NCBI GenBank assembly: GCA_018368455.1
Contig: JAGZEG010000004.1
Coordinates: 62,001-126,000, forward strand
Source: Coriobacteriia bacterium
GTDB lineage: Bacteria; Actinomycetota; Coriobacteriia; Coriobacteriales; UMGS124
Length of the DNA: 64,000 nucleotides
Reading direction: 5' to 3'
In this document: positions 8,750 to 17,594 of the stretch, piece by piece
How the letters are laid out: each line of letters starts with the position of its first letter
Position numbering within the stretch: the stretch's first letter is position 1
Program-made: the position numbers and the translations under genes
The notes under the pieces: model-generated
The model's input: the letters and a program-made list of their open reading frames with translations, nothing else
Databases searched by the model: none
Told to the model about the DNA's origin: nothing

Positions 8750-9814
8750 TTAGTCGCGAGAGGCATCCTTTGTCGAACTTGCAGAGTTCGCCTTTGCGTC
8801 CTTGGACGAGCTCGCGGAGCCTACCTTTGCGTCGGCGTCCGAGCTCGCCGCGCTCAGCACGCCGTCCTCGACGACGGAGTACACGGACGACCCACCGTCG
8901 ATCATGATGTCGGCACCGATGGGGAAGTCCGGATAGGCGGCGAATACGTCTTCGCCGAACCACTGCTGCGCCACCTTGCCGAGCGAGCCGTCCTCGCGGG
9001 CGGTCGCTAGGGCGGCTGACACGTCGGCGCACAGCTCCTCGTCGCCGACGCGCATCAGGTAGTACAGCGCGTTGATCATGACAGGGCCCACGGCCACGAG
9101 GTCAGTGCCGGCGCCCTTCTGAGCGTCGTCGAAGCCGCCCTTGAAGATGAGGATGCCGTCGCACTGGCCGTTCTCGACAGCGCGGAACAGGTCGGCGTCG
9201 CTGACGATGGGATCCTGGCTGTTGACGGTGATCTGCGCGTCGGGATGGTCGGCGTTGTACTTGAGGATGGCCTGGTACTCGGCGAGCGTCGCGTTGCAGC
9301 GCAGCGTCTTGCCCGCCATGTCAGCCAGGCTCTCGATGCCCGAGTCCTTGCGCACGGCGAGGACCATGGGGGCGAGGCCGTAGGGCTGGTCGGGCACGAG
9401 GTACTTCTCGAGGCGCTCCTCGGTACGGGAGAGCGCGCAGCTCGCCATGTCGCTCGAGCCGGACTGCAGCGAGGCGATCATCGTATCGAACGGCATGCCC
9501 TCGAACGAGAACGCGTACTTGCCGTCGAGCTTCTCCTCGACGAGCTTGAGGCTGTCGATGTCGTAGCCGGCCAGTTCGCCGTCTTCGTTGATGAAGCAGT
9601 AGGGGCGCGTCGAGTTGTTGCTGGAGATCTTGACGGCGCAGGCCTCTCCCTGCGCGGGGGCATCCGATCCGGCGTCGCTGGCTGCCGTGTCGGTGTCAGC
9701 TCCGCAGCCAGCGAGCACGAGGCTCAGGGCACCGGCGCCGGCAACTGCGCCGCCTAGCCCGATGAATGATCGGCGTGAGATGCCCGCTGCGGGACGTATG
9801 TCGTGCTGTGCCAT
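8750..9814 (-). CDS. SBP family 3 amino-acid binding lipoprotein with twin-arginine signal
   Basis: A 354-residue binding protein. The signal carries SRRSFIGLGG, then a lipobox-like LAGC, so it looks like a Tat-exported lipoprotein. The body has the family-3 fold (ELAGYDIDSLKLVEEKL, SLQSGSSDMASCALSRTEERLEKY) and resembles the binding protein at 4993-5979 along its length. The ATG at 9814 is nine bases after GAGAGG; an ATG at 9823 would leave no room for that site. The C-terminus is a low-complexity Ser/Ala/Lys/Asp repeat (KDAKANSASSTKDASRD). It is monocistronic and has no permease or ATPase beside it. Confidence 0.88.
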   Translation of the reverse strand: MAQHDIRPAAGISRRSFIGLGGAVAGAGALSLVLAGCGADTDTAASDAGSDAPAQGEACAVKISSNNSTRPYCFINEDGELAGYDIDSLKLVEEKLDGKYAFSFEGMPFDTMIASLQSGSSDMASCALSRTEERLEKYLVPDQPYGLAPMVLAVRKDSGIESLADMAGKTLRCNATLAEYQAILKYNADHPDAQITVNSQDPIVSDADLFRAVENGQCDGILIFKGGFDDAQKGAGTDLVAVGPVMINALYYLMRVGDEELCADVSAALATAREDGSLGKVAQQWFGEDVFAAYPDFPIGADIMIDGGSSVYSVVEDGVLSAASSDADAKVGSASSSKDAKANSASSTKDASRD

Positions 9815-10128
9815 GGTTGGCATCCTCTCCCTGTGGAAGCGATCGCGCGTCCGCGGTCGGGCGCAGACGCGCATGTATATATGGGCAACCTTATTCCCCC
9901 AAGTGTTGCGGGTAAGAAAAGAAATCTCGCCTGCACCGTACCGCGACAATATTCCCAGTCCCCAGCCTGTTGGGGCGTTGGGTGCTCCCTCGCTGTGTTT
10001 CCTTTGTCGGATGTGGGGGCGTGAAGCCTATCGCGCCGGTGGGAGGGACGAAGGCGGGCATGATAGCCCGCACGCACGGCACAGGACGCAGACAAGGCCC
10101 GAGCGGCCGCCCCGAGGAGGTATCGCGC
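9815..10128. other. Divergent intergenic region
   Basis: This region separates the binding-protein gene (minus) from the thioesterase gene (plus) and should hold both promoters. An AT-richer patch (ATGTATATATGG near 9871) and AATATTCCC near 9950 stand out from the GC-rich background. No gene or firm promoter could be assigned. Confidence 0.35.
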
Positions 10129-10539
10129 ATGAACCTGAGTGACATCCTGCAGGTGGAGTACGTCAAGATGGAGCCGAACGAGGGCCTGACGCGCACGAAG
10201 GTGAGCGACGTCATGCTGCAGCCCAACGGCATTCTGCACGGCGGCATCAGTGCGTGGCTCGCGGAGAACTGCGCCAACAAGGCCGCCATGACCGGCTATT
10301 CGCCCGACTATGCGCACCCGGTTGGCCTGAACCTCGAGTCGACGCACATGCTGCCGGTCAACCTGGGCGACACGATCGAGACGCACGCTCACATGGTGCA
10401 TGGCGGCGGCCGCACGCAGGTGTGGGCCATCGAGCAGAAGCGCCTGTCCGACGGCGCGACGTTCAACGTCTCCCAGTTGACGATCTACATCAAGTACCTG
10501 CACAAGAAGCCCGGGTCCCCGGTCAGCGCCGAGGCCTAG
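10129..10539 (+). CDS. PaaI-type hotdog-fold thioesterase
   Basis: A 136-residue single-domain hotdog protein. The family motif is clear in NGILHGGISAWLAENCANKAA, where the HGG turn and the acidic residue on the central helix form the acyl-CoA thioesterase site, followed by VGLNLESTHMLPVNLGDTIET. The start ATG lies eight bases after GAGGAGG. It probably hydrolyses an aromatic or short-chain acyl-CoA; the substrate cannot be read from the sequence. It stands alone and converges on the SPFH gene. Confidence 0.85.
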   Translation: MNLSDILQVEYVKMEPNEGLTRTKVSDVMLQPNGILHGGISAWLAENCANKAAMTGYSPDYAHPVGLNLESTHMLPVNLGDTIETHAHMVHGGGRTQVWAIEQKRLSDGATFNVSQLTIYIKYLHKKPGSPVSAEA

Positions 10540-10562
10540 GAGCGGGCGGGCATCTCGGCACG

Positions 10563-10616
10563 AAAAGGCGCCCCGGGCGACGGAGGAACAGCCGTTGCCC
10601 GGGGCGCCTGACGTTT
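10563..10616. terminator. Bidirectional intrinsic terminator
   Basis: GGCGCCCCGGGC...GCCCGGGGCGCC forms a near-perfect long stem between the two convergent genes. AAAA lies on the left flank and TTTT a few bases to the right, so it can end transcripts from both sides. Confidence 0.88.
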
Positions 10617-10639
10617 TGTGCGACGAATGCGTCGGTCGC

Positions 10640-11611
10640 CTACTTTGACCCAGCGGGATCGTCGGTCGCCTTGAACAGCTCGCCAGCGGTCGTGGCCAGG
10701 CCGGCGAGGCCTTGCAGCTCCGAGGGGATGATGATCTTCGTTGCCTGGCCGTCGGCGACGCGCTGCATTGTCTCGAGGCTCTTGAGCGTGAGCACCGCGC
10801 TGTCGGCGCCTGCCTCGCGGATCATCTCGATGCCCTGGGCCGTGGCCTTCTGCACGCTGAGGATGGCCTCCGCCTCGCCCTGGGCCGCAAGGATTTGTGC
10901 CTGCTTCTCGGCTTCGGCTGCCAGGATCTTGGCCTGCTTCTCGGCCTCGGCGTGGAGCACTGTGGACTGCTTGTTGCCCTCGGCCTCGAGGATCTGCGAC
11001 TGCTTCTCGCCTTCGGCCTGCAGGATGGCGGCGCGGCGCTCGCGCTCGGCCTTCATCTGCTTCTCCATGGCCTGTCGGATGCTCTGGGGCGGCGTGATGT
11101 CCTTGAGCTCGACGCGGTTCACCTTGATGCCCCAGGCGTCCGTCGCCTCGTCGAGCGCGATGCTCATGCGCGAGTTGATGCTCTCGCGCGACGTGAGCGT
11201 CTGGTCGAGCTCGAGGTCGCCGATGACGTTGCGCAGCGTCGTGGCCGTGAGGTTCTCGATGGCGGCCAGCGGGTTGTTGACGCCGTACGCGTAGCGCTTG
11301 GGATCGGTGACCTGGTAGAACACGACGGTGTCGATCTGCACGGTTACGTTGTCGCGCGTGATGACCGACTGCGGCTCGAAGTCGACGACGTTTTCCTTCA
11401 GGCTGACGCGCCGCACGATGCGCTCGACGAACGGCAGCTTGAAGTGCAGGCCAGCCTTCCACGTGGCGCGGTAGCTGCCGAGGAACTCGATGATGAGCGC
11501 GTCAGTCTGCTGCACCATCTTTATGCACGTGGACAGTAGCCACAACACGATGACGGCGGCCACGATGATGGCGATGACGCCGGCGAAGTTGATATCGAGC
11601 GACTCGAACAT
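10640..11611 (-). CDS. SPFH/Band 7 domain protein (stomatin/QmcA-like)
   Basis: A 323-residue membrane-anchored scaffold. One N-terminal helix (VIAIIVAAVIVLWLLSTCI) is followed by the Band 7 domain (VPFVERIVRRVSLKENVVDFEPQSVITRDNVTVQIDTVVFYQVTDP in family terms, near residues 50-105). A long Ala/Glu/Lys/Gln coiled coil (about residues 185-250, with QAEGEKQSQILEAEGNKQS-type repeats) and a hydrophobic tail come after it. Such proteins form flotillin-like membrane assemblies and are usually encoded next to NfeD, as here (46 bases). Confidence 0.92.
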   Translation of the reverse strand: MFESLDINFAGVIAIIVAAVIVLWLLSTCIKMVQQTDALIIEFLGSYRATWKAGLHFKLPFVERIVRRVSLKENVVDFEPQSVITRDNVTVQIDTVVFYQVTDPKRYAYGVNNPLAAIENLTATTLRNVIGDLELDQTLTSRESINSRMSIALDEATDAWGIKVNRVELKDITPPQSIRQAMEKQMKAERERRAAILQAEGEKQSQILEAEGNKQSTVLHAEAEKQAKILAAEAEKQAQILAAQGEAEAILSVQKATAQGIEMIREAGADSAVLTLKSLETMQRVADGQATKIIIPSELQGLAGLATTAGELFKATDDPAGSK

Positions 11612-11657
11612 GAGCGTTCCCTTCTTGAAGGGGGTGAATGGGGCGTGCGTGCCAGAG

Positions 11658-12107
11658 CTAGGCGGCGCCTCCTCCCAGCGGCTCGACGACGAGCCGCGCT
11701 CCGTCGACGGAGACGACGCGGGCCTGGGAGCCGCTGGAGAGCTCGCCCCCGTTGGCGCAGCGTGCGAGCCACGACGTGTCGCCGAGCAGCGCGCGTCCGT
11801 CGTGCGTTGCGGTGATGCCTTGCGTGACGGTGACGACGCGCCCCACGTAGCCGTCGGCGTTCATCTGGGGCTCCCCCTTGGCGTTGACGCGCTTGCGCAT
11901 GAAGGGACGCAGGGCGAGCAGCATGACGAACGAGGCGACGAGGAACACGATGACCTGCGTGAGCACGTTGTCGACGAAGAGGCTCACGACGAACGTGACT
12001 GCGGCGCCCAGGCAGAACCAGATGCAGATGAGCAGCGGTGAGGCCGCCTCAACGAGGCCGGCCACGACGGCGACGCCGAGCCAGACGAACGGCAGAAACG
12101 ATCCCAT
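11658..12107 (-). CDS. NfeD-family membrane protein
   Basis: A 149-residue short NfeD protein. About three to four N-terminal helices (FVWLGVAVVAGLVEAASP, ICIWFCLGAAVTFVVSLFV) precede a C-terminal OB-fold beta barrel (DGYVGRVVTVTQGITATHDG through ARVVSVDGARLVVEPL). It has no ClpP-like protease domain, so it is the truncated form that partners with the SPFH protein encoded downstream. The ATG at 12107 follows AAGGAGG with good spacing; longer in-frame readings run into unlikely Arg/Pro-rich sequence. Confidence 0.88.
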   Translation of the reverse strand: MGSFLPFVWLGVAVVAGLVEAASPLLICIWFCLGAAVTFVVSLFVDNVLTQVIVFLVASFVMLLALRPFMRKRVNAKGEPQMNADGYVGRVVTVTQGITATHDGRALLGDTSWLARCANGGELSSGSQARVVSVDGARLVVEPLGGGAA

Positions 12108-12398
12108 GAGCCGCCTCCTTGTGCGATGCGTGCGATATGCCCCAGTATACCCCCACGCGGGGATGTTCAGCGGTTGCGAAGGCAGGTCGAACCTCCCCGC
12201 ATGGGCTCGTTGCCTGCACCTCGTCATGGGGGCGCGCCCCGCATGATGAGGCCTCATATCGACAGGCAGTGACGGCGCGACGTATGGTGGACCGGTCGGG
12301 GCGAGGCGGGAGAGCGGGGGCGTGAGGTGGCACTGCGATCGTCGAGGGCAATGCGGGCGCGCGGGGCGGCGGGTCGCCCCACGCTCGCGAGGGGCGCG

Positions 12399-13187
12399 AT
12401 GCGCGTGCCGGTTCGCGTTCGTCGTGCGGTGCGCGAGCTGGGGGAGGGCTTCGAGGAGCTGCTGTGGCCCACGCGCTGTGCGGGCTGCGACGCTCCCGGC
12501 GTGCTGCTGTGCGACGCGTGCCGGGCACGCTTGCCCCTCGCTGACCAGGCGCATGCCTGTCCGCGCTGTGGGGCCCCGTTTGGGGCGCTGGTCTGCACGG
12601 AGTGCACGGACTGGCATACCGGCGCCGATGACGAGGGCGTTTCCGACCCCAGCCCGGACGACGCCTCCGCCGCTGGGCTGCTGGCGAGTGCCCTGGACGG
12701 CGTGTGCTGCGCCGGGTCGCTTGCCTGGCCGCTCGACGCGCTCATCCGTGCGTACAAGGACGCGGGGGAGCGCCGCATTGCCCCGCTGCTTGCGGACGTG
12801 CTCTTCCAGGCGCTGGCGTTCACCCGAGCGTTTGACGTGCGCGATGCCACGTGCCTCGCGTTCGTCCCCGCGACGCCCGCCGCGTTCGCTCGCCGCGGCT
12901 TCGACCACATGGACGCCGTCGCCCGCCCCCTCGCCGGGCTGCTCGGCCTGCCCGTGCGCGACGTGCTGGCGCGCGGCGGGGGCGCCGACCAGCGTCGCCT
13001 GACGCGGGAGGGCCGCCGCGCCAACGCCCGGGGCGACGTTGTGGCGTGCGCGCGGCTCGACGGCGAGCGCGTCCTGCTCGTTGACGACGTGCTCACAACG
13101 GGCGCGACGCTGCTCGCCTGCGCCGGTGCCCTGCGCGCCGCGGGCGCTTGCCGGGTGTACGGGGCCTGCGTCGCCCGCGCGTGGTGA
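12399..13187 (+). CDS. comF: ComF-family phosphoribosyltransferase-like protein
   Basis: A protein of about 262 residues with an N-terminal zinc ribbon (CAGCDAPGVLLCDACR, then CPRCGAPFGALVCTEC) and a C-terminal PRTase domain ending in the PRPP loop VLLVDDVLTTGATL. ComF proteins support natural transformation and replication-fork repair. I place the start at ATG 12399, which puts the first zinc cysteine near residue 27 as in homologues; in-frame starts at 12327 (GTG) and 12351 (ATG) are possible. In many actinobacteria comF, hpf and secA are neighbours; here a binding-protein gene lies between comF and hpf. Confidence 0.85.
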   Translation: MRVPVRVRRAVRELGEGFEELLWPTRCAGCDAPGVLLCDACRARLPLADQAHACPRCGAPFGALVCTECTDWHTGADDEGVSDPSPDDASAAGLLASALDGVCCAGSLAWPLDALIRAYKDAGERRIAPLLADVLFQALAFTRAFDVRDATCLAFVPATPAAFARRGFDHMDAVARPLAGLLGLPVRDVLARGGGADQRRLTREGRRANARGDVVACARLDGERVLLVDDVLTTGATLLACAGALRAAGACRVYGACVARAW

Positions 13188-13256
13188 CGTCGCCCTCGGC
13201 CTCGTGGCCGGCGCGTGGTGTGACCCTGTGCGGGGTCCAAGTTGTCTCCCGTCTGC

Positions 13257-13535
13257 TACTATTACCAGGTTCCCCCGGGTCTGTGGTTGCGGGCGTCCCC
13301 ATGGGGTCGCCCTAGTCCATGGCAGACGAGGCCAAAGGGATCCACGTAAGCGTCGGCGTGCGCGCGGGCGCGAGCATGGCTCGTCCTAGGGGTAAGTCGT
13401 GCCGCCCGTTGATAGGGACAAACCTGTCCCGCGGGCGAGAGGGCCAGTAGTGAGGGCCGCTGCGGCGGCGTGAGCGACCGTCCCAGCACGCGAGTGTGGG
13501 GCCAAATACCAGGTCAGCCGGGGGAACACCGTTCG
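13257..13535 (+). other. Gene-free region with possible structured RNA character
   Basis: No protein frame is convincing between 13188 and 13633. The ends of this segment can pair: GTTCCCCCGG at 13269-13278 is the exact complement of CCGGGGGAAC at 13518-13527. Between them lie GGGCG-TCCCCATGGGG-TCGCCC (around 13291-13312) and GGGACA-AACC-TGTCCC inside a CCCG/CGGG stem (13413-13438). A further hairpin, GGCCGC/GCGGCC, follows near 13547. It could be a 5' leader of the binding-protein gene at 13634 or a separate RNA. It does not match tmRNA, RNase P or SRP RNA motifs I know. Confidence 0.3.
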
Positions 13536-13633
13536 TTTTGACAGGAGGCCGCACGCAGCGGCCCGTATGTCGGCGCAAGCGACGCCCGTACCAGCCGAGC
13601 GCGCTCGCCGCGAGCCAGAAGAGAGCTGACGCC

Positions 13634-14578
13634 ATGAAGCGCATCACCCGTCTCGCCGTCTCCGCCGTTGTCGCCACCGCCTGTGCGTTGGCCCTGACCG
13701 GCTGCAGCAGCTACCCGTCCGTGCAGGAGGCGATGGACGCCGCGGCGAAGCAGCCCGTCGTCAGCTCGCCCGTCGTCAAGACGGACGGCGTGCTCACGAT
13801 CGGCATCAACTCGTCCAACGCGCCCTATGCGTGGGCTGCGCAGTCCGGCTCGAGCACCATCAGCGGCGTCGACGTGGACGTTGCGCTCGCTCTGGCCGAG
13901 CAGATGGGCCTCACCGCTCGCTTCGTCAACGTGGGCACGGGCGTGACGGGCGCCTCGACCGGCGACGTCGACGTCGTCATGGGCGTGAGCCCCACGCAGA
14001 TCACCGACGGCCTGAGCGTCGTCGTGGGCAGCTACGCAGATGCCGCGCCCGCTGTGTTCATGAAGGACTACACGGGCGCCAAGCTCACGCTCGACGAGGT
14101 CATCGCTGGCCCCGTTGGCGTGCAGAGCGAGTCCGCGAGCTCCAAGACGTTTGCCGACATGGCGCCGACGGCTGCGCAGCAGGGCTTTGCCACGCTCAAC
14201 GACGCGTTCGACGCGCTCCAGGCCGGCACCGTGAAGTACGTTGTGTGCGACTCGTTCATGGGAGGCTATCTGGCCGCCTCCTATGACGACATCTCGCTGG
14301 CGGGCGCGCTCCAGATGCCCACGACGCGCGGCATCGCCGTGGCGGCGAGCAACGCCGAGCTCCAGAGCGCTGTGCAGAGTGCCGTCGACGAGCTTGCGTC
14401 CAACGGCATCCAGAGCCTGATCCGCAGCTCATGGGTGGGAGATCTGCCCTCCATCACGGCGGAGAACCAGGTGGCGGCCGCCGTGCCCACCGCGCCCGCC
14501 GTCGACCCCGCCGCGGTGCCTGCCGAGGGCGAGGCGGCTCCCGCCGAGGGCGAAGCCGCTCCCGTCGAGGGCGAGTAA
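13634..14578 (+). CDS. SBP family 3 amino-acid binding lipoprotein
   Basis: A 314-residue lipoprotein. The signal ends in a LTGC lipobox (Cys near residue 24), with no twin arginine, so it is a Sec substrate unlike the two other binding proteins here. The body is a family-3 binding fold (VLTIGINSSNAPYAW, VDVDVALALAEQMGL). It lacks the usual strong arginine ligand region, so the ligand is not predictable. The C-terminus repeats AEGEAAP three times. The gene is alone, with no permease or ATPase nearby. Confidence 0.85.
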   Translation: MKRITRLAVSAVVATACALALTGCSSYPSVQEAMDAAAKQPVVSSPVVKTDGVLTIGINSSNAPYAWAAQSGSSTISGVDVDVALALAEQMGLTARFVNVGTGVTGASTGDVDVVMGVSPTQITDGLSVVVGSYADAAPAVFMKDYTGAKLTLDEVIAGPVGVQSESASSKTFADMAPTAAQQGFATLNDAFDALQAGTVKYVVCDSFMGGYLAASYDDISLAGALQMPTTRGIAVAASNAELQSAVQSAVDELASNGIQSLIRSSWVGDLPSITAENQVAAAVPTAPAVDPAAVPAEGEAAPAEGEAAPVEGE

Positions 14579-14764
14579 CGCCGCGCGGGGCCTTCGCCAA
14601 CTTTTGCCAACTTGCTGCGGGAACTCGACTCAACCGGGGCCATTTACGGGTAAGCTAGGGATACGCACCGGATGCCCGCGGCGGGCGTCCCTCCTGCGAA
14701 GCGCGACCTGCCTCGAGGCCACAGCCCTGGGGCGGGATCTACTGGTCGATTGATTGGAGCCGTC

Positions 14765-15376
14765 ATGAACGTCACCGTCACTGGTCGCAACATCGCCGTC
14801 ACTGACGCCCTTCGCGACTATGTCGAGGAAAAGCTGTCGGCGGCAACGAACGTGTTCGACATCCCGATGAATACCGAGGTCGTCCTGCGCGTTGAGAAGA
14901 ACCCGTCCAACCCCGTTCCTCAGGTCGTCGAGGTCACGGTCTTCATCAAGGGCGCCGTCGTTCGCGTGTCCGAGGCCGCAACCGACATGTATGCCGCCGT
15001 CGACATGGCGGCTGACCGCGTGTCCCGCCAGCTGCGCAAGTTCAAGACGCGCGTCGTTGACCGCCGTCAGCGCGCCTCCCGTCCCGAGGCCGAGCCCGGC
15101 GTGCCGCTTGACGAGCTTGTGACGCCCGAGCCGGATCCCGCGGCGCCCGAGGCAGACGACGAGGAGGACTACGTCGTCCGCGAGAAGCTCATCGAGTTCA
15201 CGAAGCTGACGGAGGACCAGGCCCTGCTGCAGGTCGACCTGCTTGGGCACGACTTCTTCGTCTATACGAACGCTGACACGGGTGACGTCAACGTCATGTA
15301 TCGCCGCAAGAACGGCGGCTACGGTGTCATCAAGCCGGTCGCACCGGCGCCGGCGATGCCCGAGCACACCGCCTAG
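14765..15376 (+). CDS. hpf: Ribosome hibernation promoting factor, long form
   Basis: A 203-residue long HPF. The N-terminal S30AE domain (MNVTVTGRNIAVTDALRDYVEEKL) blocks the ribosome, an acidic linker follows, and the C-terminal domain (REKLIEFTKLTEDQALLQVDLLGHDFFVY) mediates 100S dimer formation. GGAG lies just before the ATG. A strong hairpin follows the stop codon. It acts in the cytoplasm in stationary phase. Confidence 0.93.
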   Translation: MNVTVTGRNIAVTDALRDYVEEKLSAATNVFDIPMNTEVVLRVEKNPSNPVPQVVEVTVFIKGAVVRVSEAATDMYAAVDMAADRVSRQLRKFKTRVVDRRQRASRPEAEPGVPLDELVTPEPDPAAPEADDEEDYVVREKLIEFTKLTEDQALLQVDLLGHDFFVYTNADTGDVNVMYRRKNGGYGVIKPVAPAPAMPEHTA

Positions 15377-15395
15377 CTCTGCAAACGCTCGTCCG

Positions 15396-15428
15396 CGTGC
15401 GCCCCGCGCCCCAAACGCGGGGCGCACG
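15396..15428 (+). terminator. Strong hairpin after hpf
   Basis: CGTGCGCCCCGCG pairs perfectly with CGCGGGGCGCACG around a short loop, 20 bases past the hpf stop. The tail is only weakly T-rich (TGTATGTGG), so it may be a partial terminator or an mRNA-stabilising stem. Confidence 0.55.
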
Positions 15429-15479
15429 TGTATGTGGCGCCCTCACGTTCCCAGCCCTCTCGTCGAAAGGCTTACCTGC

Positions 15480-16433
15480 ATGGCTTCGCCTGTACCTCAT
15501 CTCCTCGCGTTCTCGACGCACCCCACCTGCCGCATCATCATCGACTCGTGCAGCGATGTCAGCTCCGAGCTCGCGCAGCGCCTCGGCGTCGACGTCATCG
15601 AGTTCCCGTTTGTTCTGGGCGGCGAGGAGCACTGGGACGATCTGGGCGCCTCGCTGTCGTCGCAGGACTTCTACGGGCGCATGCGCTCTGGCGAGCGAGC
15701 CTCGACGAGCGCCATTCCCACAGGCGTGTTCGCCGAGATATTCGAGTGGTGCGCCAAGCAGGGTGTTCCGACGCTCTACCTGAGCTTCACGGCGGGCCTC
15801 TCCTCGTCGGTTCATGACGCGGAGACGGCTGCCGCCCAGGTTCGCTGTGCCCACCCGACGTTCGAGCTGTCGGTGCTCGATAACCGTGCTCCGGCTCTCA
15901 CGGCGTTGCTGCTGGCCGAGCAGGCGTGCAAGCTGCGCGACGAGGGCATGCCCATGGGCGACATCGCCGACTGGGCAGACGAAGCGTGCAACCGCATGCA
16001 CGGCTACTTCACGCTCGAGTCGCTCAAGTGGCTCGCTGCGGGCGGCCGCATCCCCAAGGCGGCGGCGTCCGTGTCGTCGCTGCTCAACGTCAAGCCCGAC
16101 CTCACCTATGACCTCGACGGCTCGCTGACGCTCATGGGCGTGTCGCGCGGCCGCAAGAAGGCGCTCAAGTGGGTCGTCGACCAGATGCGTGCATGCTGGG
16201 ACGGTGACACCTCGCTGCCGCTGGGCATCGTCGACGCCGACTGCCGCGAGGACGGCGATGCTCTCGAGGCGCTCGTGCGCGCATACTGCGACGAGCGCGG
16301 CGTTGCCTGCCCCGAGATCATCCGCTTCGAGCTCGATCCCACGATCGGGTCGCACGTCGGGCCCGGCATGCTGGCCCTGGCGTTCTGGGGCACGGATCGC
16401 CGTTCCATGGCCGGCGGACGCGGCAAGCGCTAG
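15480..16433 (+). CDS. DegV-family fatty-acid-binding protein
   Basis: A 317-residue DegV/FakB-type protein. Family blocks are RIIIDSCSDVSSEL at the start, a TSAIPTG block, LSFTAGLSSSVHDAE, and GYFTLESLKWLAAGGRIPK, which form the two-domain fold that holds a fatty acyl chain. DegV proteins present fatty acids to a kinase (FakA) in organisms that have one. GAAAGG precedes the ATG. A second DegV gene lies at 53828-54715 beside fatty acid synthesis genes, so this copy may prefer a different acyl chain; that is inference. Confidence 0.88.
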   Translation: MASPVPHLLAFSTHPTCRIIIDSCSDVSSELAQRLGVDVIEFPFVLGGEEHWDDLGASLSSQDFYGRMRSGERASTSAIPTGVFAEIFEWCAKQGVPTLYLSFTAGLSSSVHDAETAAAQVRCAHPTFELSVLDNRAPALTALLLAEQACKLRDEGMPMGDIADWADEACNRMHGYFTLESLKWLAAGGRIPKAAASVSSLLNVKPDLTYDLDGSLTLMGVSRGRKKALKWVVDQMRACWDGDTSLPLGIVDADCREDGDALEALVRAYCDERGVACPEIIRFELDPTIGSHVGPGMLALAFWGTDRRSMAGGRGKR

Positions 16434-16476
16434 GCGTCTCTCGCACACGTATCGACTCCCATCGGAAGGGACTTCC

Positions 16477-17574
16477 TTGGACATCAAGACCATCGCCTTT
16501 ATCGGCACGGGCCTCATGGGTGCCCCCATGGCGGGGCATCTCATCGACGCCGGCTACGAGCTCACCGTCTACAACCACACGCCTGAGAAGGCCCTGCCGC
16601 TCGTGGGCAAGGGAGCCAAGCTCGCCGCGAGCGCCGTCGAGGCCGTGCAGGGCGCCGACGTCGTCATCACGATGGTGGGCTACCCCGAGCAGGTCGAGGA
16701 GCTGTACCTCGCGAAGGACGGCATCGTCTCGGCGGCGAAGCGCGGCGCGTACCTCATCGACATGACGACGTCGTCGCCACAGCTCGCTCGCGACATCCAC
16801 GACGTTGCCGAGCTCGCTGGCCTCCATGCGTTCGACGCGCCCGTCACGGGTGGCGAGGACGGGGCCAAGGCCGCGACGCTCACGATATTTTGCGGTGCCG
16901 ACGACGAGACCGTTGCGCCCGTGCTCGACGTGCTCAAGGTGCTCGGCACGCTCGTGTTGACGTTTGACCGCGCGGGCCAGGGCCAGATGGCCAAGCTCAC
17001 GAATCAGGTGGCGCTGGCCGGTTGCATGCTCGGTCTCGTCGAGGGCCTCACGTTTGCCAAGCAGGGTGGCCTCGATGTCGAGAAGATGCTCGGGGCGCTG
17101 CTCACGGGTACGGCCGGCTCTACGATCATGCGCGGTCTCGGCCCCAAGATCCTGCGTGACGACTATCGCCCCGGCTTCATGGTCGAGCACTACGTGAAGG
17201 ACCTCAACCTCGCGCTGACGACGGCCGAGGACGAGGAGGTCACGCTGCCCGCGACGGAGACGGCGGCCCAGCTGTACAGCATGCTTGCCGAGATCGGCGG
17301 CTCGCGCATGGGCACGCAGGCGCTGTCGCTCGTCTACTCCGACGAGGAGAGCTGCGCCAAGGCGGGCCTGGACTGGTCGGTGCTCAACCTCGACGACGAT
17401 GACGAGGAGGCCGACGAGGTCGAGGGCGGTGACGCATGCGGCTGCGGGCACGACCACGGCCACGCGCATGGCGAGGGCTGCTCGTGCGGCTGCGACGACG
17501 CTGACGATGACGACGAGGAGGAGACGCCGGCCGAGCGCCTGAGCGGCTTCGAGGCGCCGTTCTCGCAGAACTAG
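16477..17574 (+). CDS. 3-hydroxyisobutyrate dehydrogenase-family oxidoreductase with Cys/His-rich tail
   Basis: A 365-residue NAD(P)-dependent beta-hydroxyacid dehydrogenase. The Rossmann motif FIGTGLMGAPMAGHL is at the start, the family signature DAPVTGGEDGAK lies near residue 125, and the catalytic lysine region is GQMAKLTNQ. The start is TTG 16477, supported by GAAGGG at the right distance and by the motif position. After the normal domain (about 300 residues) comes an acidic tail that contains CGCGHDHGHAHGEGCSCGCDD, which looks metal-binding and is foreign to the family. It is in a run of four closely spaced genes. Confidence 0.87.
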   Translation: MDIKTIAFIGTGLMGAPMAGHLIDAGYELTVYNHTPEKALPLVGKGAKLAASAVEAVQGADVVITMVGYPEQVEELYLAKDGIVSAAKRGAYLIDMTTSSPQLARDIHDVAELAGLHAFDAPVTGGEDGAKAATLTIFCGADDETVAPVLDVLKVLGTLVLTFDRAGQGQMAKLTNQVALAGCMLGLVEGLTFAKQGGLDVEKMLGALLTGTAGSTIMRGLGPKILRDDYRPGFMVEHYVKDLNLALTTAEDEEVTLPATETAAQLYSMLAEIGGSRMGTQALSLVYSDEESCAKAGLDWSVLNLDDDDEEADEVEGGDACGCGHDHGHAHGEGCSCGCDDADDDDEEETPAERLSGFEAPFSQN

Positions 17575-17594
17575 CGACGGAAGGGCCTGTTCGC

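Noticed and set aside
8380..9032. Minus-strand frames in the gap before the binding-protein terminator
   Set aside because: They run across a strong terminator and have no ribosome binding site or recognisable sequence.
13500..13545. ACCAGGTCAG and GTTTTGACAGG considered as SRP RNA or tmRNA signatures
   Set aside because: The SRP continuation (CCGGAAGGNAGCAGC) is missing, and neither the tmRNA tag frame nor its 3' acceptor is present.
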